A stretch of 64,000 nucleotides of DNA from Oscheius dolichura. Lineage: Eukaryota > Nematoda > Chromadorea > Rhabditida > Rhabditidae. Both the position numbers and the translations under genes were made by a program. Shown here in pieces: positions 23,691-36,108 of this stretch. A model generated the notes under the pieces. The model was not told the DNA's origin, searched no databases, and saw only the letters and a program-made list of their open reading frames with translations. The stretch is from NCBI GenBank assembly GCA_932521035.1, contig OW051495.1, positions 310,001 to 374,000 of the forward strand. The letters are read 5' to 3'. Each line of letters starts with the position of its first letter. Position 1 is the stretch's first letter.

Positions 23691-26600
23691 TTATCGATTA
23701 TTGTGAAGCCAGCTACGCAAAATCCAGCAAATGTAACCTGTAAATTCTTTTTTTCTTATTTTGCGGCTGCTAAACATACCATTGACGCGATAGCTAGGAG
23801 AATACAAATACAAGCTCGGTTCTCCGTCGACACCATAGCAAGTGCCAAAAAAAGGGGCCGGTTTATCCCAGCAGGAGAGCATCACAGACAATTCAACTGT
23901 ATTTTGCTGACAAAAAACCAGAAGTGAATAGTTTATTGTATAAAACGAGGAGAGATCACAGCGAAATTCACCAATAATATAAAGAAGAAAGCTCTTTTTG
24001 TGAAGGAGTGTTATGCTATTTTTATACAATACTAACCATAGGTGCCCGATCATAGAGATTCTGATGAAGTTGGAGATAACAATCAGAGTGTACACTGCCA
24101 TTACTGCCGGCGTCGCTCTGCTTTGCCGTATCTGCTACGTGATCCAGTAGAGCTCGTGAGATATCTCGCTTCCTTTCGAGAGAATCACACGAGGAGCCTT
24201 CCGGCTTCTCGGAGAGTATTCTAGCTCGTAGAATATAGCTCAGGAAGAGGATTGCAATGATCGAGAGGATAATTTGAATCAGTGGCAAGATGGCGAACAA
24301 TTGAACGTTGATCCCGCGGAGGAAGAAGAGAATAATTACGGAGATTAGAGCAATTGCCTGAAGAAAATGAATTACACAAAAAAAATAACAAAATTATAAC
24401 ATGACACTATATATAAAAAATCAGAAACTCACCATGAAAATAGCAGTCAAGCTGGCGGAAATAGCCGGCCCCAGGGCTTCATTCCTCTCTGAGGAGCCTC
24501 TATTCTTTACTCTGAAATAGTTTTCCCATTTTTTATACTTTCCTAATTATTTACCTATTTCCCATGCCTGAAACAACATTCCAAATAGCGTAAATAAAAG
24601 CTAGAGAGAAGAAAACAACCGAGGGGAAGAGATAATTAACAAGGAAGAGCCAGTCGACTCGATGGAATAATCTGAATTTCTTTGTGCTTCAGAAATGGGT
24701 TAAAAATTAATTGAACGAATTTTTGTGTTCAGTCGATTCGCCCCACACCAACCTTTCAAAATCCTGATATTCCTCCGAAAAATAGTAAGTAGTAAAGGTC
24801 AGAGCAGCTGGCAATACTGAAAATACCATTTTTTCTTTGACTTTCAATTTTTCTCACCCAGAGCCAAGGTGAAAGTAGTACAGGCTCGGCTACAACACGG
24901 CTCGTCGTCTTTCAGCCGTTCCGGTGGGCAGATATAATCCCTCAAGGTGGTTAGAATCAGGAATAAGGAGGCCGCCAGGGAAATGACACAGAATTGAATG
25001 GTCAACTGGACGACAGGAGCAACGTCGAACGGATCTCCTACCTAGAAAAGGGAAAATTGGTGAAGGGGAGGAGACTTACCAAGGGAGCGAGGAGCATAAC
25101 AAAGTAGGAAGTGTTGAGGGCAAATATTCCGAAGAGAAAAGCCAACAGGGAACAGTCGATGGTGCGGTTTCTGAAAAAAATTGGATATTTGGAATTTTTC
25201 GAGTTTCAGGGACAGAGTATAATGGACTAGAAGCTATTTCCTTACTACGTGCGTTTTATGTGGTGATTTTCAGATCAAAATGCAATATTCCCCATGGAAA
25301 GTTCCCTGCACCCGTATAGTCTCGTCAATTGAATGGTATAAAGGCGTCACAGCTTTATAATATAGGGGATCCTTATACCGAGTATTTACGGGTGCAGGGG
25401 GAGCGAATTATCGAAGACAGAGCCAAAATTGATCATCCCATTTTGGAGAAGAAATTTTTGCTCTTTTTTGGTTCCAAAGGCGGGATAAAGTTCACAGCGG
25501 GGGTTTACCGAGATTTTACCACTCCTACCTCGGTTACAACTTCGAAAATTGCTAAAACTGGCTCCCAGGGGGATATTCTATTAGGTTGAGCAATAAGTGA
25601 GTTATATTAGGCACTTTTTCTCACGTTTACACTCCGTTCCTTCTTGTATCATATTCTACGTATAATTTCATAGAGGGTGGCCAATTTTCAGCTCTGTAGA
25701 CCGTAATCCTGGAGCGATACAAGCGAGTGAAGTTTGGCTTGACGACCGCAAAGAAAATAAGACGCATCACAGAGATTTTGGTACCAATCGATAGACCTCG
25801 GTCTAACTAGTAACGTTTGTTTTTAGAGTAAGGAAATCCGACAGTTCAGTCGTGAGATATACCCCATTTAGGCTTAACTTAGGCTTAGCCTGAGGGCTTT
25901 TTGAAGTGAAAATTCGATTACACAGTGGACCTTAGATATTAATGGCTATCGATAGATCTCGATGTAGTTAATAACTTTTGTTGTTGGAAGAACCAAATCC
26001 GACTGTTCAGTCATGAGATAAACGCCATTTAGGCTTAGCTTAGGCTTACGAGAGAACGTCAAATTGGATTACACAGTAGACCTTAGTTATTAGTACCAGC
26101 CGATAGATCTCGATGTAGTTAGTAACTTTTATTTTTAGAGTAACCTAATTGGACCACCCCGTGCCGAGATATTCACAATTTATTAGCCCCGCCCGTAGAA
26201 AACCAGGATTACGGTCTACAGACCTGAAAATTGGTCTCGCTCCATGAAATTTTAAGTAGAATATTGTAGAAGAGAGAGTGGACTTATTGCTCAACCCAAT
26301 AGTTCCATAATCCCATAATCCCTATCCCAGAGTACTCCATTTCTCACCTGGTAACTGCCGCAGCGAAGAGCATACAAAGAGAGATGACCAGTGAAATTAG
26401 CGTTGTTATCAAGGGAATCAGGGTAGAAATCCCGGTGAGGAAGTCCTTCTCCGTCTCAAAGTATCGCTCCTAAACATTTGGGATCATATATTCCAATTTT
26501 CAAGGATAAACTACCGGAAGGAGGCTAAAAACACCCAGATGATTGGTTTCACAACGGACAAAACCGTGATAATTGGCATCAATTCGTCGGATTCCTTTGG

Positions 26601-29600
26601 TTGACCAGCCGTTTTCTGAAATTTTTTGAAATTTTGAAGGTATTGGGCCAGCTTCTTATTATCGCAACTTGGGTAGGTTTTGCTCAAAGCTCAACTACAC
26701 CAAGAGTCAAAAGAATTCGTAGCGTTTGTCGAAATAGGCAAAAATGTTTCAATCTGGCTACTTGAGGGTACTCCTTTTTTCGTAATCGATTTATAACAGT
26801 TTATAATAATTCCACAATTTCAATATGGCCCATTTGATTATTGACCGTTTGACACTCGGTTTTCATTAGTTTCAAAAGTAAAAATCAGAAAAATGACCTT
26901 TTCACAACTAAAATCACTTGAATAAACTAGAAAATTATTCTAGCTATTTGAAGCCTTTCTAAAACCCAAAAAAAATAAACAATAACCCACCCATCTCGTC
27001 ATAAAATACGCAAGTATAGTTCTCCAGCTGGTCTTTCGGCTTCAGGAGTACGGTAAGCCGGGAAAAGTGTACCGGCTCCGGTGAATCGATTTCCAATAAG
27101 AGCACAGGACTTCTAAACCCTCGCAAATCCTCTATTCCCTTTTTTAGAGCCTACGTTTGATCGACAATATCGAAAAGTGTCGCGTTGGTCATACAAATAG
27201 TCCGGACGACTTGATTCGGCTCGACTTTGGGGAGATTTATCCGGCAGCGGGTACCGATGGCCGTGTCGACGGGGTCTTGGAACCGATGCCAGGCGACCGT
27301 CTTCATTATTAGACCGTGATCCGGGGAGGCGATGGTGAAGGGGATCGGAAGACGGCGACCCATTTCCATTACAGAAGACCATAAGTCCGCCTGAACATGA
27401 GAACACTTCTTGTTTAGATCATACAGGAAAAAAATAGAGGGTTATGGTAGCCTTCTTCTCGGTATTTTGATCCTTTTTATGCTTATTTCCAAAAAATGTA
27501 TTGAGTTTAGCTGTTCTTTTAAATTCTACCGCCTTTTTCGAAAGTAATGGTATCCAAATGCACCTGTTATCTGTTTCTCTCGCACCCGTAAAATCTCGGC
27601 AGCTAAATCTTCTTTTAGTTTTAAGCGAGGCTTTCCATGTCTTCTTGCTGCCGAGATCTTACGGGTGCGGCAACGAGCCAACACTCTCCATTTCGGGGTT
27701 TTCGACAATTTTCGAAAACTTTCTTTACGCTTTGTTTTTCTTATAAATTTAGTTGTCTTCCTCGGGATCAATTCTTGAGATATATTTAGAAGAAGTGCAG
27801 TACCTTGGCTACGGTAGTATTTCCCTGTAGGCTGTCGATATCCATTGCCAGTATCGTCTCCAGTACCCGTGCCACATTTTCGGCTATTTTCTGGTCAAAA
27901 TGAGCGGAGGTGGTAGAATTCCTCGAGAACGACGGTACATCCAGCAATTCTCTCACAAATCTGAATATTTTTATATGAATTTCTCGGGTCCTACCGCGAT
28001 ACAGTATGCACAGTAGAGACACTGTCAGCCTTCCCGGCGAACGTGCCTAACATCCCGAGATGAGTCAATACTGAAGTCTGAAAAAGAGAAAAGTATTTCC
28101 CCTCCATATTGTGTGTGTGTGTTAGCCGTGGCCCATCACATAAATCTTGGCGAATGGCTCTTTGTTCGCACAATGGGGCTAATAGGTACAGATGGAACAC
28201 CTGGGAGACATTAAAAATTATCTGTCGACGGGCAGAGAGGAGATGGCTATTATAGGTGACAGCTGATACTACTTTGCTGTGAATTTTTATGTTCCGGAAA
28301 ACACTCAAAAGATCCTTTATCTAGAATATTGTTGGTTTCTTTCAAAAAGTCATCCTTTTCTTCAAAATTCGACCATATTTCACGACAGTTTACGCCCCAA
28401 ATCGAGCTGTAAACAACCCGAGAAGAAGCCAAAAAAAAGTAAGTCAAAAATCTGAGAATTCAACAAAAATGGGAGATGATATCATAAAATGTTTCAAATT
28501 GGCTTCAAAATGATTCAAATCCCTTTCATTTCAGTATTACCGATGGCGACTGTGTAATTTCTCTTCTAAACTGTCCAAATCTGCTCAACACAATCCATTT
28601 TTGAGAGATAAACAAAGAGAACGTAAATGTAAGCGGTCAAATAGAAAATTGCCCAAACGAGGTTTAGGTTTCGGATAGTAGACATAAAGGAATTGGTTGA
28701 AAAAATGCATTCATCAGATCTAAGGGAAAGTTTATGATATTCAGGATCGAAAACGGAAAACTTGATCAAACGTCAGAAATATTCATATTTTCAACAGAAA
28801 AAAGTACTTGGAATGCTTCAGCGAAGAGTCAAATGTCAAAAGAGGCGCCTGTGTTTGAAAAAGGGGCTGTTTGCTTTCCGGAAAAGTTTTCTCCAGAAGT
28901 CAGAAATCTTTACATTTTCTATGCAAAAAAAGTATGTGGAATGCTTCATGGAGAAGCCAAAAACCTAAGAAAAGAGGCTCCCTTGGTAAGAGCTTTAGGG
29001 CGTTTTCGATGATGATGTTACTTTCCCGATAAGTTTCGTCAATCTTTTATATTCCTAGCTCCAAAAGATTCCATACTTTCCATATGATCAGTATTTAAAA
29101 AATGCTTCAAAATGACAACGCCCAATAGATTTCCACGTTGATTCCATTGCCGAATAGATTTTAGTTATCTCCCGGGGCTTTGTAGAGTCAGGAAATGGGA
29201 CTAAAATATAGTATCAGAGCTAAAAATGGATTCAAATGGCTCATTTCGTTTTCAAATTGATTAATGCACCCTGAAGCGCTAATTGGAAAGCCGAAAAACC
29301 TATATTCGGCATTCAAAACATATAGAAATACTCTCTACTTCCCAGGTATCGGGTATCTTCGATAATGTTTCAAGTCCACTTTATAATTTCCACAAAAAAA
29401 TTCATTCAATGACCAGGTTTCCCCAAAATCCTCCCCCCTACCTGTTGTTTGCACTTGTCGTGTTCCTTGGGCCGTCCCCATAGTGCCCGCTGGCTGTTCC
29501 TGTCCCAGACACACTGCCTCTCGAGCCACTGGGTCTCCTTCGGGTGGTTATAGGGACAGTCGACCCTCAGGGTAGCATTGCTCTCTGTCTCCGGCCAGTC

Positions 29601-32600
29601 CAGTCCCCCATAGCCGTCGACCGTCTTCTCCGAGAAACACTTGGCTGAAATAGAAGAATATCCCTCCAGGTATCGTATCCCTTCTCCCCCTGGCCTCCCC
29701 GTAATTAAAAGGGCCTCTCCCTAAGGCCGCCCGGCGTTTCCGTCTCCCCCCGAAAGCTGTCAAGATGACCAAATTAGCATATTTGGCGGTGTTGCAAGCA
29801 GAACCGTTAATGGGCCGCCAAATGACGGATTGCGATGGCTCCATCTGGCTCCTGTTTAATGTGGCCAGGGGGATAACTAGCCAAATTATTGGAAGGTGAC
29901 GGGAAGGGCGGCGAGTTGAGTCGGGAGGGGGAAAATAGGAGCAGGGCAGTGAAAATAACCCACTTTCAACTCAAAGTTGACTAGTTTCTTATATTTTGTT
30001 ATCAATATTATTCCCATGTCAGTAATATAGATTCGGCAATCTTTCTTTTATGCCCGCACAAAAACATAAAATATTCAAAATACCTAAAGTAAGCCACTTG
30101 CTTTGATCTCTGTTTCAACCGGGTTATTATTACTTGTTGGCTTCTAGTTGGTCAATGCTGTTTTCCGTTTATCATCGGTTTAAAAAAAAATTGTCATAGG
30201 AAAGGGAATAAACGAGGAAATGTTCTATACGATGTTAATATCTGAATTCGGCGGTTTTTCTTCTATATTTTGCTGGAAACATTAAAAGTACGGAACTTGG
30301 GGACTGCAGTTTGTCGGTTGCTTTTTAGGGACAATCTAATCCTTTTTTGGAGCAAAAATGATTGAAATGTGCTCTGAACACTGTCTTTCCCTCGCTAAAA
30401 CTTATTCAAAATCCTCCTCTTCAAAAGATGTTAACATTATCGGGACCACCTATAACAAACGCATTTTGTTGGCTAATTTTAATAAACTTCACGAAACCTA
30501 TTAATTCTCGATCTTTTCAATGATCTTTACTCATGTCTGCGCGTTGTGGATTGTTTCTCGAAAACTATCTAACAGTAACAGGCAGCTATTTTAGTAAATG
30601 CCCCCTGGTAAAATGACTTACCAACAGTTTCACAGCCGATTCCCATGAATCCAGGATAACAGATACAGTGACCGCCGTCATTGTCCACAAACTGTTCGAC
30701 TCTGTTGAATGTTCCATAAAAACAGAGCGGAACACCGCCTTTCTCACATTCTCCAGGACAATCCAAACCTGAAACAGTCGGGATTACGGTAGGGGCGGAC
30801 TTCTCCCGCTCCGTAGCTGCCGAGACGCTACGGGTGCGGCTAATTTCTACTGGAAAAGAAGATCTTACTATTGTGGAATATTTGAAACGGTCTCCACTCG
30901 GAGGGTGTTGATCCCTGGTGGTCGATGGCCACCACCTGGTAGGAGAAGTTCCCAGCCGGGGTGACGGGTAGCCGAGTCAGGGCGGAGGTCCGTCGCCCGT
31001 CTAGCTCTTCCTCATGGATCGGGGTCTCTCCTTTCCTTATCGACAGACGGAAACTGTTCGCGTGACCGTATTCAGGGATATCCCACTCGAATACTTGATA
31101 TTCGGGAGTGGCAACGTTCACATGAAGCTCCCGGACCTCTGAAATCTTCTTTTGTTTATTTTAAAAGGAATATGAAACATAAAATGTTCAAAAAATCCGT
31201 AGTTGTCTAGAATTTGGTCCCAAAACGACTTTGTAAGTCTATTTTACGCGTTTCAAAGCCTGCAGTAACCCTACAAGGTCAAAATGCTCCCTATTTTAAA
31301 GGGATGCTCCCCTGGGATACGGTAGAATGGTCTAAAACGAACCTGATATAGTAACCGGAACAATTGTGACATTAGCCAAGGTGTGTAGCTGAGGACTACC
31401 GTAATCAATAGCCAGTACTTGCATCCTCATCGGTTTGTAGGGAATAGCATCGACCATCTCCTGGAGCAGTGTTATCCGACCATCAGCAGCAATGGAGAAG
31501 AATTTCTGGGTCTCGGTGAAGGATAACTGCCTCTCCGAGTTGTAGATCACTGGATCTTGGTCGGAGACCTGGAATTGGGACGAGCTCTATTGTTTCAGAA
31601 GGGGAATATTATTGAATTTCTTTACAACACAATGATACCTCACTCGATTCGCCAAATTTTGAAATTTCGGCAAGCCGCCTTTTTCGCGCCCAGAGTCAGT
31701 TCATTTTTCAATACAAAAAACGAACTACTGGGTAGCAGCAATGGAGAAAAGTTTCTAAATTTTGTGTAGATTTTTTTAAGTCCAAGAATAGCTCATGAGC
31801 ATGTCTGGGTTGTTCAGGATAAGCGCACCCAGCTTTTGGTTTTTTGTTCGAGTAAAATTAGCATTGGCGCGCACAACCACAAAATAGTTATGGTTATTTT
31901 CTCGAAACTGGGATTAGAACTCGCTCTGTTTTGCCTGCTAATGCTTCTAACAGTTCGAACTTCAGAAAATCAAGAGAAGATCGGAGTTTCCGACTAATGT
32001 AGGAATTAGTACCTTTTATGAAGCGGATAAAACTATACTGATAAATAGCGTTCCAATGGGTTACCATTTTTTCCTTGTATAGCCAATTTCAAATCAGAAC
32101 CCCTCTCCCCCTCCTCGGAATATCAGTTTACAGGTTAAAGTAGTTCAAAATTAACCAAATTTATAGTCTAGACGGCTCAGAACTCCGTGCAAATGGGCAA
32201 TAAAGGTACTCTGACTGTCTTTTCATCATGTGGACAATAAGAAAAATTGAATTTTTTTGGGTACCGGAACTTTTACATAAATCACTCAAGAATAGGAGAA
32301 TTAGTAGTTCAGCAATGGAAAAAAAACTAGCCTACCTCAACTTTAACGACCAAGTTATCAATTTTCAGCCCCATCGGCACATAAAAAGTGTAATCCGTTT
32401 TGCTAAAAGTCGGCGGGTAGTGATTCCGATGACTCACGTGGATCCGTATCTCCAAACTGTGCATTTTATTCCGAGCACAGAGGCTGAAAATCGAGTTTTA
32501 TTGGTAATTTGAAAGAAGAATTTACAGATGCAATGTTCCCAGGAGATCGGGCCCATTTCTGGGTTCTTTTACCGCCGCCGTGGTGTAGAAGGCGTTTCGG

Positions 32601-33294
32601 GATATCCGGAACTCGATCCAGGTGACGTCTGTCTCCAGCTGACCGTAGCATCCTTTCAGACTTTCCATCTTTCTCTGTAGGGACACTCCCATCGTCAAGC
32701 GAGTGCCCTTTTCCGCCTCTTCATGGATTCGAAGCTCATAGACTTCTAGAATTGTTTCAATTAGCTTACTTATTCTAATAACGTCGTTATTTTCTAATCG
32801 ACGCAAAATTCTACTTACTAGTTTTCTCATATTTATTGCAGTAAATGTGTTGGACAAGCCATAAAGATCGTATTCCAAAAAGTATTGAAAATGGAGAAAA
32901 TAACTGGGATACGGTATAACAGATTATTTCAATAGAGCGCGCTTACGGAAATAAATAGACGGGTTCAAGGCGACTTATTCGAGGAAATGCGGCTATTTTT
33001 AATGCACCAAGCGGCTGGTATAAAGTTGCCCGCTCTCTATAATGTATTGTATTGTTGGGCATGACTAAAGTCGAAAAGGAAACAGCGATAGCCGTCTGGA
33101 TTACTGTAACATACAGTTTATTTACGGAAAGAGGAGGCGTATTCTCAAAAATGTTTCAGTTCATCCTTATAAAAATTAATTCATTTGGACAGTGCCTCGC
33201 CTTCCGTGGCAATTGGAAAAAATAGGCAAACCCGTCCCCTACCTTCTGAAACTACAGCTGCGATGGGTAATACCAGCAGGTAGAGAAACATCAT
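23691..33294 (-). CDS. Adhesion GPCR with cadherin, EGF, HRM and 7TM
   Basis: Cell-surface receptor of the adhesion GPCR family. Twenty exons: 33243-33294, 32526-32745, 32342-32483, 31343-31568, 30869-31138, 30622-30768, 29442-29644, 27995-28077, 27804-27960, 27155-27390, 26991-27112, 26515-26615, 26348-26469, 25080-25170, 24858-25041, 24753-24816, 24555-24671, 24433-24511, 24037-24357, 23691-23906; 1,050 residues. Order: signal peptide (1-17), two cadherin repeats (to about 213, with HYPPTFSKTDY at their junction), an FN3-like domain (214-303), one EGF (304-352, CICYPGFMGIGC), HRM (353-420, CVWDRN), GAIN (to about 640), GPS-like end, seven membrane helices (about 655-910) and a cytoplasmic tail. 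The GPS reads CETNHLGVF, with G where cleavage needs S or T. Closest concept is Flamingo/CELSR, but with few cadherins and no laminin G. The last exon is less certain. A trans-splice-like acceptor precedes the ATG. Confidence 0.85.
25304..25399. repeat. Short palindrome, GCACCCGTA family
   Basis: Arms at 25304-25324 (CCCTGCACCCGTATAGTCTCG) and 25379-25399 are inverted near-copies. The core GCACCCGTA recurs at 27581 and, as its complement TACGGGTGC, at 27660 and 30829. Confidence 0.6.
25581..26299. mobile_element. Mariner-like non-autonomous element
   Basis: Ends TTAGGTTGAGCAATAAGT (left) and, inverted, TTGGGTTGAGCAATAAGT (right) are flanked by TA on both sides (25579-25580 and 26300-26301). 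TA target duplication and this terminal sequence resemble the mariner family. A second inverted pair inside (AGACCGTAATCCTGG near 25699 and CCAGGATTACGGTCT near 26206) lengthens the arms. The centre holds about three tandem, diverged units of roughly 130-160 bp (25755-26180) with TAGGCTTAGCTTAGGCTTA. No transposase frame is present. It lies in the GPCR intron between the first and second membrane-helix exons. Confidence 0.75.
27581..27669. repeat. Short palindrome, GCACCCGTA family
   Basis: CGCACCCGTAAAATCTCGGCAG (27581-27602) and its inverted copy TGCCGAGATCTTACGGGTGCG (27649-27669) surround a 46-bp loop, within a GPCR intron. Likely a MITE-like foldback. Confidence 0.65.
28771..28981 (+). 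repeat. Degenerate tandem duplication
   Basis: Two diverged units, about 28771-28848 and 28901-28981, share GTCAGAAATaTTcATATTTTC-type, GTAcTTGGAATGCTTCA-type and AAAAGAGGC segments in the same order. They lie in the long GPCR intron between the HRM and GAIN exons. Confidence 0.5.
30815..30840. repeat. Single arm of the GCACCCGTA repeat family
   Basis: AGCTGCCGAGACGCTACGGG then TGCGGC matches the arms of the palindrome at 27581-27669; no clear partner arm is seen nearby. Confidence 0.45.
31908..31967 (-). other. tRNA-like sequence
   Basis: On the - strand a B-box-like GAGTTCTAATCCC follows a TTAGAAGCATTAGC A-box-like block. Stems and an anticodon loop are not convincing. It lies in a GPCR intron and is probably a tRNA-derived repeat remnant. 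Confidence 0.3.
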
Positions 33295-36036
33295 CCTCTT
33301 GAAGATTTCCTCCTCATACGGAAATATCTGAAACGCCGAATAAAATGAACTCTTGAAAGAGAAAGGAGAAAGAAAGAAGGGAATGTAAAGGGAAAATAGA
33401 AAAAAAGAGAGCAATCTGTCATCGAATTCATTAGGGAGGAGACGAGGTTAAGTGTCTGCGAAGAGGGGGGAATGAGAGTCCAGCTGGTAGGAGAAGGGCG
33501 GAGCCCGGTGCTCGGATTAATGAGCAGGGAGACGGAGATATTTTAGGTTTTGGATGGTGTAAAAAAGAAAATCAATGATCTAACTTTGATCTGCCATGGA
33601 AGTCCCTGGGAATATTAGCAATTTTGAGAAGATTCAAATTGTTCTTGGCTAGGGGAGTTCTACAGGCTATATTGAGGTCTCTGGACGGTTTCTGCCGAAA
33701 TATTTGATTTTTTGACAGTAGCGGTTATCAACTTGGGTGGAACAGATCTTATAAGTTTTGGAGCACTTTTACCTTGCATCTGGTATATAAAAAAAAAGTT
33801 TCTTCGATGGGCTTCCGCCACGGATCAAATTTCAAGGAGTTTTCAAGATTTTTCAAAATTGTGTGAGTTACGCTAACCATAAAATAGAGCTCATATAATT
33901 CTCAAAATGTTGAAATCTACAGATTACCGTAATCTTTTCAATTCAGTAACTGAATAGTTTCTCTTTTTCCTCATACGATTGAAACTGCAAGAAGTTCTTT
34001 TATTTCACCTCCCTCCAAATCATTCCACTACCAATACAACCTTTCTCTTCTTCGAATCCCTTCTTGATTCAAGGACCTTGAACAGAGAAGGCTCTCTCGT
34101 TATGCAGTAGATACGAAATGGCTCCAAACAAAGACCAAGGGGGAAGTTCTTCAAGGAAAATGAGAAGAAGGAGAGCGGATAATTAACTTTACATCCAAAA
34201 ACTGATAAACAACTTGCAGCAGAAGGTAAACAAGAACTGAAGTCGAGAAAAACGCCTGGAGATTATTATTACGCCTAGGAAATGATAAATTTTAATAATT
34301 GAAGTTAAACAGGGAAAATTTCGACTTTCAACAAAAGAATTTACTTGGCTACTCTGCTTGAATAAAGCGGGACAAAATTGGGCGACTCTGCTCGTCTTCA
34401 ATTCAATTTACACCCGGGCCTCTCTAAAAAATTGAAACAATTGTTGTCGTAAATATTCTAATAGAACGGAGGGGAACTACTAGAGAGGGAGAGAGGAAAA
34501 AGTGCATTTTGGGAAGTGAGAGAGAACAAAGCCCGCTGATTCGGCTAATTCTGCCGAAAAACGCGCGATATTTGATTATGGATAATGGATGCAACACGGG
34601 CGACGAGGGCCCGTGGAGGGGGCCGTCCTGAAACAAGGAGGAGGAAGTGGGGGGAGTTGAAATAGACCGAAAGATTGGGATTATCCATATCCAAGCGACT
34701 GGTACAATAAATACTTATGAATCTTGAACTTTTTAGGTTCCGTTGGATGCATAAGAACCTGATATAAACGAGTTATGTTGGTACAGTGTTTTTTTCGCCG
34801 TAATATTTCTGCTAATTTATCCAATATTTTTACCTTTTGAAAGGCTAGGCGAGGTGAATAAGATGAGGTAGAATACCCGTGGGAGATAACGAACTCCGTT
34901 TTTGTAACCGGCCAATAGCAAAATTCGACAAAATCTCTTCATGGAATGAAATCGTCTGGATGTTGTAGTTTTTTATGGTCCTTGTAAAACATAAAGTTGT
35001 TTGTTGTGACCAACGCCGTGTTCTACTCCTTGGTTTATGTTGATAAAATGTTCTTCTTTTTGTAAAGCAAATGAAAAACGCGGATAAAACTGCTAAAAAT
35101 AGGCGAGAGGAGTAAAATTTCCGGTACAGCTCAAAAAACAGTAAATCTATGGGGAATTTAGATATTTTAATGCATTCTGTCAAACATAAAAAGAGGAATC
35201 GGCAAGTGTGTTTGATTGGGCGACTGTTGATGGTGAAATGCATAGATTTTTGTTAGGTACTTTGTTTACTATTGGTGGGATAACGTCGAAGAAGTGTTGT
35301 CACGAGATGAAGCCTTTTTGCGCTGATAAAATTATAGATATTGTAGTTTGTAGGATTGAAAATAGACCAGAATCTTCTGAAATCTTGGACTATTTCTGTT
35401 TCGGGCTAAATATAAAAGAAATTCCATTTACTCTCTACATTGGTGTGACGTTGTGTACCAAAAATGGAGTTTTTTTCAATGTTTTCTATTTCTAACCATG
35501 AGGGAGAAGCAGAAAAACAGAAAAAAGCCGGTATTTCCCGCAATGAAACAGAAAATGAGCCCACGTTGTCACCCTATCCCTTTTCCCTTCCCTCTCCCAT
35601 CCGTTTTCTTCCCAAACCGCGCAGAAAGGGATAGGTCACCTGCCTAAAACATCACAAACAAAACATAAAAGAACTCGCCGGCTGGCTGAGGCGTCCGCCA
35701 TAATTTCCGGCATAGCTTTATGGCACATTGGCTATTATTTTTCCCTCGCTCGTTTTTGGCTCGGTTCCTGTTTATCTTCTCTCTGAGACCGGGAAAAAAA
35801 CTGGCGGGAAAAGAGGGGATTTAGATGGGAGAGGAAGGGGCAGAAATAGGCAAGGGGAGACCGCCTAACCACTCAAGAGCACCTTGCACTTTTTAGAGAA
35901 GAGGGGGAGATTCCTTCTCAATTACGGGCAGGAGTAAAAGAGAGAGGGACCAAAAACTGGACAGAATCTCAGCACACAAAACGAGTAAGAAAAGAGGAAA
36001 ACATGTCATATCAGCTGTTAAATAAATGCAAAAATG

Positions 36037-36108
36037 TTTTGCCAGCGGCGGGAGTCCAACTCGGAAGTGATGGACGCCGCGCAACCGACATCGCATTAAG
36101 CCAAATGT
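36037..36108 (-). other. tRNA-like dispersed element
   Basis: On the - strand a B-box-like GAGTTGGACTCCCG is followed by CCGCTGGCAAAACATTTTTGC. The tail CAAAACATTTTTGC matches that after the tRNA-like sequence at 51686-51752. No functional tRNA fold is evident. Confidence 0.4.
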
